Part shown: one piece after another, positions 36,126 through 46,799 of the stretch
Numbering within the stretch: the first letter of the stretch is position 1
Layout: each line of letters opens with the position of its first letter
From: Sipunculus nudus
Lineage: Eukaryota; Annelida; Sipuncula; Golfingiida; Sipunculidae
Assembly (NCBI GenBank): GCA_026874595.1
Contig: CM049306.1
Span: forward strand, 63,496,019-63,560,018
Direction: 5' to 3'
DNA: 64,000 nt
The notes under the pieces: model-generated
Databases searched by the model: none
What the model was told of the DNA's origin: nothing
The model's input: the letters and a program-made list of their open reading frames with translations, nothing else
Position numbers and translations under genes: made by a program

Positions 36126-37257
36126 AAGCAAATAACTGCAGGTTAAAGCGGTCAACACTTCGCACATATAACGCCCACGTGCAACCGCCCCTCTCGAGCC
36201 ACTGTCCGTGACATCGATTACGTAAGGCGAACTGAATATCGCACACGGGGACCTTTTGCCAGCGCCATTTATACGATGCACTGCCGGTAGTTAAGTCGTT
36301 TACGTTCGCTTTTGAATTAAGATGTCTCACCCTTTAGAAACGGACAGAGTGGAAGAAAAAGCAACGGGATGGAGTCGTTATTGCACTAACTTGCGACAAC
36401 CATGTAAGGGACACGAGGGTCCTTTAGGAAAAATTGCACTCACCCGAGTCCCTGGTTCGAGGCACCATGCGAGGGGTTCGCAGGGAATCCACTGGGTGCT
36501 TATGAAAAGAAGCGCTCTGATGGAAAGTTCAGAATAACACATGATCTATCGTGCCCGACGGGCCAGTCGCTCAATGATTTTATAGATCCGGAACAGTTCT
36601 CAGTGTAATACATAACTTTCGACTTGGCTGTCGATATTGTATAACAGAATGACAGGAACGCTCTAATGTCAAAGTAAGACCTCAAAGATGCATTTAGGCA
36701 TATCCCAGCACGTCAGGAAGACTGGGAGTTGCTAGGGAGTACCTGGGTCCGCAACAACAGTAATGGGGAGAGACGAAAAGAATACTTCATAGATAATGTC
36801 CTTCCCTTTGGCTTACGATCTTCTCCTCGCCTGTTTAATGACTATGCCGATGGATCAGAGCATATAATTATTTCTCACGGAGCTAGTGTCGTCACCCATT
36901 ATTAAGACTATTTTTTTGTACGTGCAGTGAAGGAAATACTAGACAGTGTAGAAAAAAATTTTAACACCATGTTAAAGTGTTGTGAGAAGCTAGGCTTCGC
37001 CGTTCAGCCATCAAAAGTGGCCCCCTCTTTAAATTGCATTGAATTCATTAATAGGCATTGCCAAGACTCCGGACACATGGAGGCCCGTATTTCGGCGAAG
37101 ATTTTGTGTGACATAATGGGGGAACTAGAACGGGGGAAGGGGGGTGTTAAAAGCAAATGTTCGAAACGCCAGTTATTGTCGCTGGCAGGAAAGCTGGCCT
37201 TCATTTCTAAAGTGTGTAAGCCGGGCAAGATTTTTACCAGGAAAATAATAGACTTGT
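36126..37257 (+). pseudogene. DIRS-like retrotransposon RT fragment inserted in the satellite
   Basis: From about 36400 the plus strand reads NPLGAYEKKRSDGKFRITHDLS, then NDFIDPEQFSV, DLKDAFRHIPARQEDWELLG, VLPFGLRSSPRLFND and a spoiled catalytic site (HY*DYFF, where the family has YLDDFF). From 36927 follow LGFAVQPSKV, HMEARISAK and LLSLAGKLAFISKV. This layout matches RT of tyrosine-recombinase (DIRS/Ngaro-like) elements from memory. No recombinase is present and stops interrupt it. Confidence 0.75.
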
Positions 37258-39530
37258 CACCTGCATACCTTACTTTTTAGTAGTCTTACACCGAACACTA
37301 CCTCGACCTGCGTTTTATTATTAAGAAGCCTTCCACCAAACACAACTCGACTTGCAAACCTTACAATTTAGTAGCCTTACATCCAACATTACCTCGACCT
37401 GCATACCTTACTATTTAGTACACTTACACCCAACATTACCTCGACCGGCATACCTAACTATTTAGAAGCCTAACATCCAACACACTTCGACCTGCGCATT
37501 GCTATTCATTAAGCTTACACCCAACACTACCCCTGACCTGCATTCCCTACTATGTAGTTGCCCTACACCCAAAACTACCTATTCTGCATGTACAATTCTA
37601 TTTAATAGGCTTACACCGAACACTACCTTGACCTGCATACCTAACTATTTAGAAGCCTAACATCCAACACACTTCGACCTGCGCATTGCTATTCATTAAG
37701 CTTACACCCAACACTACCCCTGACCTGCATTCCCTACTATGTAGTTGCCCTACACCCAAAACTACCTATTCTGCATGTACAATTCTATTTAATAGGCTTA
37801 CACCGAACACTACCTTGACCTGCATACCTAACTATTTAGAAGCCTAACATCCAACACACTTCGACCTGCGCATTGCTATTCATTAAGCTTACACCCAACA
37901 CTACCCCTGACCTGCATTCCCTACTATGTAGTTGCCCTACACCCAAAACTACCTATTCTGCATGTACAATTCTATTTTATAGGCTTACACCGAACACTAC
38001 CTTGACCTGCATCCCTTACTATTTAGAAGCCTAACATCCAACACACTTCGACCTGCGCATTGCTATTCATTAAGCTTACACCCAACACTACCCCTGACCT
38101 GCATTCCCTACTATGTAGTTGCCCTACACCCAAAACTACCTATTCTGCATGTACAATTCTATTTAATAGGCTTACACCGAACACTACCTTGACCTGCATC
38201 CCTTACTATTTAGAAGCCTAACATCCAACACACTTCGACCTGCGCATTGCTATTCATTAAGCTTACACCCAACACTACCCCTGACCTGCATTCCCTACTA
38301 TGTAGTTGCCCTACACCCAAAACTACCTATTCTGCATGTACAATTCTATTTAATAGGCTTACACCGAACACTACCTTGACCTGCATACCTAACTATTTAG
38401 AAGCCGAACATCCAACACACTTCGACCTGCGCATTGCTATTCATTAAGCTTACACCCAACACTACCCCTGACCTGCATTCCCTACTATGTAGTTGCCCTA
38501 CACCCAAAACTACCTATTCTGCATGTACAATTCTATTTTATAGGCTTACACCGAACACTACCTTGACCTGCATACCTTACTATTTAGAAGCCTAACATCC
38601 AACACACTTCGACCTGCGCATTGCTATTCATTAAGCTTACACCCAACACTACCCCTGACCTGCATTCCCTACTATGTAGTTGCCCTACACCCAAAACTAC
38701 CTATTCTGCATGTACAATTCTATTTAATAGGCTAACACCGAACACTGCCTTGACCTGCATACCTTACTATTTAGAAGCCTAACATCCAACACACTTCGAC
38801 CTGCGCATTGCTATTCATTAAGCTTACACCCAACACTACCCCTGACCTGCATTCCCTACTATGTAGTTGCCCTACACCCAAAACTACCTATTCTGCATGT
38901 ACAATTCTATTTAATAGGCTTACACCGAACACTACCTTGACCTGCATACCTTACTATTTAGAAGCCTAACATCCAACACACTTCGACCTGCGCATTGCTA
39001 TTCATTAAGCTTACACCCAACACTACCCCTGACCTGCATTCCCTACTATGTAGTTGCCCTACACCCAAAACTACCTATTCTGCATGTACAATTCTATTTA
39101 ATAGGCTTACACCGAACACTACCTTGACCTGCATACCTTACTATTTAGAAGCCTTGCATCCAATACAACTTCGACCTGCGTACTACTTCTCAGTAGGCTT
39201 AAACCCAACACTACCCTCGACCTGCATACCTTCCTATTTAGTAGCCCTACATCAAACACTATACCTCGACCTTCATACTTAACTATCTAGTAGACTTACG
39301 TCCAATACTACCTCGACCTGCATACCTTACTATTTAGTAGGCTTACAACAATCACTATCTCGATCTGTATACCTTACTATACTTTAAGTAGGCTTACACC
39401 CAGCATAACCTCGACCTGTTCACCTTACTATCTAGTAGCCTTACATCCAACACTATCTCGACCTGTATACCATACTATTAAGTAGGCTTACGCCCAGCAT
39501 AATCTCGACCTGCGTACCTTATAACCTCCG
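37258..39530 (+). repeat. 47-bp satellite array, segment 4
   Basis: Ordinary diverged monomers at both ends (37258-37464 and 39150-39530) flank a homogenised higher-order block. The array ends at about 39530, where unique sequence starts (aacctccgcagtaaag). Confidence 0.95.
37465..39148 (+). repeat. 187-bp higher-order repeat, nine copies
   Basis: The marker aagcctaacatccaac occurs at 37465, 37652, 37839, 38026, 38214, 38401, 38588, 38775 and 38962, each 187 (or 188) bases apart. Each 187-bp unit holds four different monomers of about 47 bp (aagcttacacccaac, ttgccctacacccaa, ataggcttacaccg, aagcctaacatcc). Copies differ from each other at only a few positions, while the four monomers within a copy differ strongly. 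187 is not a multiple of three, so it is not coding. Confidence 0.97.
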
Positions 39531-39573
39531 CAGTAAAGAAGTGGTTCGTGTAGCGCTCTTAAAACATAACTAG

Positions 39574-39867
39574 ATGAAGTTGCATTTGCATCCGGAAATA
39601 CATGAAGCGCCCCATCGATATAGAAATCACAGAGAAACTGCTAATATTATTGTAATTAAGGGCAAGAAATGGCTAACGTTCACTGCAGTACTGTCACGTG
39701 ATATTGGCACAAAAGTGAAGGTGACCTTAAACATGACAAGTGTCATACATAGCTATAAACGCTGCACAGTTCTGTTTTATTCTGATCCATATGCATGTCT
39801 TATGAGGAAAATTAGAATGATACATTCTGACAGGGAATCATACCTGAGATGGGTCACAGTGACATAA
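39574..39867 (+). CDS. 97-codon open frame, unrecognised
   Basis: Begins MKLHLHPEIHEAPHR and contains IVIKGKKWLTFTAVLSRD and KVKVTLNMTSVIHSYKRC. The mixed composition, with alternating beta-type residues, looks more protein-like than most open frames here. It starts just after the satellite ends. I recognise no family, it has no obvious exon boundaries, and it may be a chance frame or an eroded element gene. Confidence 0.2.
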   Translation: MKLHLHPEIHEAPHRYRNHRETANIIVIKGKKWLTFTAVLSRDIGTKVKVTLNMTSVIHSYKRCTVLFYSDPYACLMRKIRMIHSDRESYLRWVTVT

Positions 39868-39889
39868 TGTCAGAAAATTTGTATTAACT

Positions 39890-41100
39890 AGCTATATAGT
39901 GCAATACAATATTCAGTGTGTAAAATTATGGTCTAGGTTTATCTCATGTGAGTCAGCTAATACAGAAAGTAAATATCGACAGGCTTTATGTAATAGTAAA
40001 GATATTACAGTTGACGGGAGACCTACTTATGTTAGTTATCTAGATAAATTAGGACTTAAATAGATATATCATCTATATAAGAAAATGGTTGTAAAAAAGA
40101 AGTGATATTATACCGCACTCTTGCAGGGAGTACAAAATATATTTTATAGATTGGCTAGTTATTCAAAAGGCTGTTCCATTAAATTGGAAACAATTGATTA
40201 AATCAAAAGAAGTACCTTCCACAATATATGATTGCAATTCTGATGATTTTATCATCCCAGTCCAGACAAACGCTGCACTCCAGATGTATTTGTTTCTGCC
40301 ATGTATATAACCATATTAAAATACTAAAAAGGGAGAGACGGTAAACTAAAGAAAGGTTCAAGGTTTAATTAACATTAATTAATTGCATAGTGCTGGAAAG
40401 AAGCAACTAAACTGGTACACACTGCTACCTTGGATATGTATATGCGACCTTTTCATTTTAAAATACTGTCTTATCGGTTAAAGAAAAAACGCTTCACTTG
40501 GAAAATCTTAGACACTAACAGATGTTCTTTTTGCTTTATTGAAAAGGAAACTGTTATCCAGCTCATTTGTAAGTGGCATAGGGCAGTCATATTTTATGGT
40601 CAAATAAGGAATTAGGTTAGGAAAGTAGGTATTTATATGCCTACATTACATACATTAAACATATTTGTTAGATGTGAGAAAAATTAACTCAAATGTCTTC
40701 TTGATCTCTTAATTTTAATTTATAAATATTTTTGTTTAGATATCGTAAGAATATTTATGTTCCTTCTGTTGTATCATGTGTTAATCACGTGGAAAATATG
40801 GAATTATAAGAGCGCCAATTTGCGGAGAAGAAAAAAAAGTTACACTGACATGAAGACAAATGGGGTAATTGATTTAGTTGTTCTGATAAGCGGACGATAA
40901 TATATAATGTACATAGCAGCCGTAGTTCTGATTATTACCAATTTGAAATTTATATCCAATATCCTAGGCATATATCTTATGTCCACTGTCATATGCATAA
41001 TGGAATTATTAGAGCGCAGATTGGCGGAGAAGAAAAATAAGTTACAATTACATGAAGACAAATGGGGTTATTTAATTAGTGCCTCTGTTGAGCAGCCGAT
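39890..41100 (+). pseudogene. Tx1/L1-like LINE, ORF2 carboxyl end
   Basis: The plus-strand pieces read VPLNWKQLIKSKEVP, then (from 40430) MRPFHFKILSYRL...CSFCFIEKETVIQLIC, the carboxyl-terminal CCHC-like knuckle typical of Tx1/L1 ORF2 with one His/Cys changed. After that comes MELLERRLAEKKNKLQLHEDKWG near the protein end. The last ~200 bp (about 40798-40995) are tandemly duplicated (about 40999-41190). Stops and frameshifts throughout. Confidence 0.7.
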
Positions 41101-41195
41101 GATATATAATGTACATAGTAGCCGTTATTCTGATTATTTTCATATGAAATTTATATCCACTATCCTTGGCATATAACTTATGTCCACTGTCATAT
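40798..41195 (+). repeat. ~200-bp tandem duplication at a LINE 3' end
   Basis: atggaattat...gagcgc...ttggcggagaagaaaaa...catgaagacaaatggggt and the following tatataatgtacatag...cactgtcatatgcataa occur twice, about 200 bp apart, with about ten percent differences by eye. Confidence 0.8.
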
Positions 41196-41611
41196 GCATA
41201 AATGTTATATACACTATCACATGCATGTTCAAGTTTGAGGGCTTGTCGTTTGTTGAGAAAATAAAAACAATAAAAGCTATGAGATGAATTTATTCTGAGA
41301 CAACCCTCCAAGAAAATAATCTCAAACGGTTAAAGTTATACAGGATGATGAAGATTCGGATAGTTTGGTGTATATTTGGTCATTATTCCATAAGCAAATG
41401 GCACTTCTAAAGTTATGAATTTTAACCTAGTTTTTATATAAAAAAAATAGGCCACAGTGACCTTATTTAATAAACCAAGGGTTATTTCTTTCTTTAACAC
41501 ATTTGTTTGTAGGGATTTTTTAAATGATGCATCGAGTAAACAAGGTAAGCGTGCCAGTGGTTATTACAAAAAATTCCTGTAAATATGTGTCATATTGTAT
41601 ACTGTAATTTA

Positions 41612-42747
41612 CGGTGGCTCGTATAGGACATACACAAAATTATTTTTATCTCGTTCCCACGAGATAGTATCTCGTTGCCACGTGATAATTATCTCGTTCC
41701 AACGCGATAGTATCTCGAGGCGACGCGATAATTATCTGGTTCCCAAGCGGTATCTCGTTGCCACGCGATAATTACCTCGCTCCCACAGATAGTATCTCGT
41801 GGCCACGCGATACTTATCTCGTTCCAACGCGATAATTATCGCGTGGGAACAGATAAATTTAGATAGAAAATACAGTAAGACCTACATCTTAAATTTTTAA
41901 GGCATGTTTCTCTTCACTGGATGAAGACTACATTGTATTTGCATGCATATGGAGCGGGCTTATTATGTTGAGACCTGAAATGCTGCAACCGGAACTCGTA
42001 CAACACTCATGGGCCATGTTTGTTCAGAGAATGTGTGAATGGGAAAAGGGAGTGGGGGGTTAGTTCGGGTAAAAAATTGTCATACTAAATTTTCATAATA
42101 TGAAATACATAACTGAAATATTATTGAAAAATGTGAAGGGGAAGAATGAGCAAACGTCTCGTAAAAAGGTCTCCTTAAAAAGTGAGGGGGGTATGTTTTT
42201 TTTAAGTTTTTTGGGGAAGGTAAAATACAAAGAAGTGTTTTATTTTAATTCATATGTTTGGTACACAAGGGTTTTATGTCACCCTTACCCTTAAACAAAC
42301 TCAATACAGTTTGCCATGAACAAATAAAAATGGGCAAGTTGAGCCAACGCAATAAAACGTTGAACCAACGTCATGAAAATTTACCTCGAAGCATTCAGCG
42401 CAAACGCACATACAACGTAATATACAAACAATTTAAGTTGCATCAACGCCCTGACATACAACAGACAACAGTCCACAGACATTCTTGTCCAAATGAGGGC
42501 TTTAGCTAGCATGGCAGACTAACCCGTGGCCACGCGATAATTATCGCGTTGTAACGAGATACTAACGCGTGCGAACGAGAAAATTATCGAGTGGCTACGA
42601 GATACTAACGCGTGGGAACGAGATAATTTTCGCGTGGGAACGAGATACCAACGCGTGGGAACGAGATAATTATCGCGTGGCTACGAGATATTATCTCGCT
42701 GGAACGAGATAAAAAAAAAAATTCTGGGTGTCCTTTACGAGCCACCG
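41612..42747. mobile_element. TA-flanked MITE whose arms are palindromic ~22-bp minisatellites
   Basis: The inverted ends CGGTGGCTCGTA (41612) and TACGAGCCACCG (to 42747) lie between TA dinucleotides. Just inside each end is a ~200-bp arm built from about 22-bp units of the type ATCTCGTTCCCACGAGATAGT, each itself close to palindromic (left arm 41656-41865, right arm 42522-42710, in reverse complement). The centre holds no recognised gene. A TA duplication is typical of Tc1/mariner-type mobilisation, but no transposase is present to settle the class. Confidence 0.8.
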
Positions 42748-42779
42748 TAGTAATTACAGTCTACGCATGTTCATGTTTA

Positions 42780-43195
42780 TCAACCGCCTATCATTTCAGA
42801 TAAACTGTGGAATAAAGTGTCCTAAACATAAATGCATGATTCAGAATATAGTCCTTTATATATGTATAACAGGGACTCCACTTTAAAGAATAAATATGTC
42901 ATTAAACCACGGAAAACGGAAATAATAATCAAAAAGCTTAGATTTGGAGTATGTCCATTAAATCAATATCTATTTGCTATAAGAGAATCAGACAACTCAC
43001 ATTGCAGTTGTGGGATATCAGGAGAAACCGTTGAACACTTTACATGCTAGAATTGACGAGGTGTAAATATTTTAAAATAACCTTATACAACGCAATTTAA
43101 AACAAGGGACAAATGATTACTTCTAGTTATTTTGTTGACCCTGTTTTAACTCGGAGCAATGGGGGATGTAATTTGTAAACTGGACAGATTTGAAT
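42780..43195 (+). pseudogene. LINE ORF2 carboxyl-terminal knuckle fragment
   Basis: The plus strand reads KLRFGVCPLNQYLFAIRESDN then CSCGISGETVEHFTC (in pieces), the CCHC-type end domain of CR1/Jockey-like LINEs. After a stop, short hydrophobic pieces and CKLDRFE follow, matching the usual protein end. Only the tail is left. Confidence 0.65.
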
Positions 43196-43289
43196 AACAG
43201 GCTGCTGGGGCAGCAGGGGCGTTCGCCCCAAGTGTGATAAAACGGTTGATATGGGGGGGGGGGGTTAAAAATTAATAGATAAAAGGAGG

Positions 43290-43658
43290 AATGATTTGTG
43301 TTATAAAGCAGCAAGTACCGCTCAGGAACAGCAAAACAACAGCCGCAAATGAAAATGAAAAAAGCAGGAGATTCAGGAAAAAGACAAAGAAAAAAGAACG
43401 GCACATAAAAATCACCCCGCTGCAAAGGAAAAGGTATTCAGGAGAAGGAAAAAACAGGGGTTCGGTATGTTAATCCGCTCATTACTGCCGAGGCTTGGTA
43501 CGCTATTCAAGGTCATGAAGCCCAAAACGGGTAACTACATTGCCAAGAAAGCCATTGGAGGACTGGTGAGTAAGTGGGGCAGGACAGTTGGCCCGTGGGA
43601 CTGTATTGGGGAAAAACTCCTAACGAGGCAAGAAACCTGTCTGAATAAAAAAAAATGA
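43290..43658 (+). pseudogene. Basic minor-capsid/core-like protein fragment of a virus-like locus
   Basis: A Lys/Arg-rich stretch (FRRRKKQGFG) leads into a hydrophobic segment, MLIRSLLPRLGTLFKVMKP, then AKKAIGGLVSKW. An RRR...GFG turn before an amphipathic helix recalls small basic proteins of adenovirus- and polinton-like dsDNA viruses; this is inference from pattern. Its neighbour, once the Gypsy insertion at 43700 is discounted, is the capsid-like fragment at 49795, which supports the reading. Two frames are open over the basic part, so the frame is uncertain there. Confidence 0.35.
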
Positions 43659-43699
43659 AAAAGTAAAGTAGCGATTTAGGAAGATGCAATTAAATAACC

Positions 43700-44144
43700 T
43701 GTAGCAGTCTGGGGGGTTAGGACTGCAGCGGGCCGCGTGCCGAGTACCAGGCTACGCCTGGATGGACTTGGTGGGGGGGGGGGGGGGGGGGGCGGGAGCG
43801 AGTCTAGGAGCGAAAAGCGAGCAGACAGAGCCAAGCCCGGACGACAGCTGTTTTGGTGCTGAAAGTATGTGGAGTCTATTCTTATGGGCTATGCTGAAAG
43901 GGGCTGAAAGGGACGAAGGGTGCGCTGGTCGCACAGTGACAGAGTGTAAGAGTACGGATAGATGTAAGTTAATGTATTGTAATAAAGATTATTTGTTAAA
44001 TTGATTATTGACCCCCCCCCCCCCCCGCTTAATTAGTTCCCAGCAGTGCCATTATCGCCCATTTAAAAACTGGGGGAAGCTCTCCGGGTTATGTACCCCC
44101 GGATTTGTAATAATTTACCTTGAAAGTGGGTTAAAAATGGTACA
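43700..44144 (+). repeat. 5' LTR of the 43.7-49.8 kb Gypsy element
   Basis: Begins TGTAGCAG and ends GGTACA. It carries long G (about 43772-43792) and C (about 44012-44026) runs and an AATAAA at 43981-43986 that fits a polyadenylation signal. It holds a stretch (tatgtggagtctattcttat...) absent from the 3' LTR. Confidence 0.9.
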
Positions 44145-44146
44145 TC

Positions 44147-44165
44147 TGGCGCCTTAACGTGGGGT
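44147..44165 (+). promoter_or_regulatory. Primer-binding site, lysine tRNA type
   Basis: TGGCGCCTTAACGTGGGG starts two bases inside the 5' LTR. It differs by a small change from the primer site for tRNA-Lys1,2 (tggcgcccaacgtgggg, from memory). Confidence 0.7.
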
Positions 44166-44800
44166 TAGTTGAGCTTTCCCTGACTGATTTTGGGCTTGTA
44201 AACTTGGCGAGAGGCAGAATAACAGGTCAATTGGACCGAGTCACGTCACAGCAAGTCTTGTTAGCACTCGGTATATCGTTGCGTTAATCTCTGAGCCTCA
44301 CAGTTAACAGAGAATATATTATTGCCACGTGAGTGACAAATCATATATTCTCAGACGGTTTAGGACAGGATTTATTCCTGTTTTGGTTCTGATCTGCTTA
44401 AAGGTGGATACAGCTTGTTGAGCTGAGTTTGTTAATAACTGCTGAGTTGCTTAGCAGTCTGTACAGTTGATAGTTATATAAGCTGAGACACTGCCTCAGT
44501 CTGAGACTAACAGTGAGGTAGTCTGTATTTAATCATCTTTGGTGATAGAGCAGAACATTTATCTGTAAGTTATATTTATCTTCATTTTCTGTGATTGTGA
44601 TTTAATTAGTTAATTGTAAATTGTCAGCAGTATAATTAGTTTCATATTAAATTGTCATCAATAGAGCTCTACTGCTGAAGCTGTGATTTTGTATAGTGAA
44701 GTGTTAAATCATTGGATATACTGTGCTTAATTACTGCATTAAGAGTTATGGAAAGGTCAGGTATGGAAACATACCTTTGTTATCAGAAAATTAGGTTCTT
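44166..44800 (+). other. Gypsy leader; gag deleted
   Basis: No gag frame, capsid motif or CCHC knuckle is present between the primer site and the protease end. The stretch is AT-rich and non-coding, so gag and most of protease were lost by internal deletion. Confidence 0.6.
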
Positions 44801-46125
44801 TAAAAGAAATTCTGGGAAATGATTTCATGCGCGATGTTAGCTGCCTGATCGATATGAAGCTCGGAATACTGCAGATAGAACAAGAACGGTACACGTTACA
44901 GGCTGAATCAAGTGACAGCTGCCACAGAGTAAGGATAAGCGAGTCTCTTGAGATACCACCCAGACATGAGGTTAGGGCACCAGCCTTCTTGGACAAGCTC
45001 AGAGTTGGAGATGGCCAACCTGAGGTTGGTTTGGTGCAGCCTCTCACATCACTGGTTGAGGAGACAGGACTTTTCATGGGGACAACATTAGTAAATACCA
45101 CCCAAGTGAGCGTTCCAGTCACTTTGATGAACCTGGGCGAAGAGACTAAGTACTTGCCGGCCGGACTCACAGTGGGAGTGGTGGAAGAAGTTAATAGAGT
45201 TCCTGACACAACTGAGTCAGTGGTCAGGAGCTTCCCCACTGACGCCTTATTACCGGAACATTTGGAACCCATGTTAGAGGAAATGTCTGATGAGTTGAGT
45301 CCTGACCAGCGAAGGCAAGTATGGCAACTAGTGGCAGAATACAGTGATGTATTCGCGTCACCGGATGGAGCTTTGGGACTCACTGATTTGGTAGAGCACA
45401 CCATTGATACGGAGGGTCGTCCACCTGTGAAACAAGGCCCAAGGAGGTTACCACTAGCTCGACGGGACATAGCTGACCAAGAAATTGAAAAGATGCTGGA
45501 AAAAGGCTTTATTGAGCCAAGTGACAGTCCATGGGTTACCCCAATAGTATTGGTAACTAAACGTGACGGGTCCACCAGATTTTGTGTGGACTATAGGCGT
45601 TTAAATGAGGCGACTCGTAAAGATACATATCCGTTGCCACGGGTGGATGAAACTATCGATACCCTGTCAGGTGCACAGTAGTTCAGTACACTAGCTCAGT
45701 GGTTACTGGCAAGTCATCGTGACAGAAAAGGACCGGCCCAAGACGGCATTCACGACCAGGAGAGGACTTTTCCAATGGCATGGCGAGTCATGCCGTTCGG
45801 GTTGACAACGCCCCATCAACTTTTTCTAGATTGATGGAACTGGTTCTTCGAGGACTGCACTGGGAGAGATGTCTGGTGTATCTTGACGACATCATTGTGT
45901 TTGGTGCAGATTTTGACCAGGCTCTGGCAAACCTGAAGATGATATTTAACCGACTGAGATCAGCCAAGTTGAGGCTGAAACCCAAGAAATGTATGTTATT
46001 CCAGTCGAGTGTAAAGTTCTTGGGACATGTTGTATCTGGCGAAGGAGTTGAGCGTGACCCAGAAAAGATTCAGTGTGTGCAGGAATGGAAGACTCCTGAG
46101 AGTTTGACCGAGGTGAGAAGCTTTC
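44801..46125 (+). pseudogene. Gypsy protease end and reverse transcriptase
   Basis: The main frame 44827-45681 runs from the end of protease (ILGNDFMRD, just upstream) through a long linker to the RT start: EHTIDTEGRPPVKQGPRR, IEPSDSPWVTPIVLVTKRDG, FCVDYRRLNEAT and TYPLPRVDETIDTL. A stop at 45679 falls within motif A. RT resumes in another frame with VMPFGLT-type codons and MELVLRGLHWERCLVYLDDIIVFG (catalytic YLDD at about 45878), then FLGHVVSGEGV and EVRSFLGF. The order and motifs are standard Ty3/Gypsy. Confidence 0.9.
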
Positions 46126-46792
46126 TTGGTTTTGTTCATATTACAGGAGATTCATTCCACCGATACCAGCGGGGTCAGCATTGGAAGCTGCCTCTCACAA
46201 ATTCAAGATGGGCAAGAGCGAGTCGTGGCTCATGCGAGCAAAAGCCTTAGCACAGCCCAGAGGAAATACTGTACCACAAAGCAGGAGTTGCTGGCAGTGA
46301 TGACATTCGTCAAGCACTTCCGCATGTACTTGTGGGGACGACCTGAATCTCTCTATCATCCAATCAGACTGAGGGTGATAGGGCGTCGTCTTCGTCGTTT
46401 TCGTCTTCGACCTGCCTCTCTGACGTGGCTGTTGAACTTTAAGGAACCTGAGGGCATGGTAGCTAGGTGGATTTCCGTGTTAGACACGTATGACTACACC
46501 ATTCGTCACCGTCCTGGAGCTAAACTTGGAAATGCTGATGGACTTACTAGGCAGCAGTGCACTCAGTGCAAACGGTATGATTGTCGTGCTGCCAGTACCG
46601 AGTTCAAGGAAACAGATATGACAACAACTGAATCAGACAATGAACAGATGGCCCAGTCAAACTGGCTAGACAACTGGAGTGTTGGCCAACTTTGCCAACT
46701 CCAGTCCGATGATCCGGGTATCTCTAAGATCAGACGATGGATACTATCTGGGCGAGATCCTGTAGATCCGCAGTGGGGCCCTCTACCGTAAG
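46126..46792 (+). pseudogene. Gypsy RNase H and connection
   Basis: Contains DTSGVSIGSCLSQ (first catalytic Asp), AHASKSLSTAQRKYCTTKQELLA (catalytic Glu), SLTWLLNFKEPEGMVARW and the HRPGAKLGNADGLTR end motif with the last Asp. The DHAS segment has been replaced by unrelated residues (PESLYHPIRLRVIGRR), a sign of local frameshifts. It joins RT by a frame change at about 46130. Confidence 0.85.
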
Positions 46793-46799
46793 TTTGAAC

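Noticed and set aside
38247-38447. Open frames in the 187-bp higher-order repeat
   Set aside because: The period is not a multiple of three and the frame closes within about one unit; it is satellite DNA.
23368-39530. CRISPR-like array (regular ~47-bp repeats)
   Set aside because: Monomers are contiguous variants with no unique spacers, in a eukaryotic context; it is satellite DNA.
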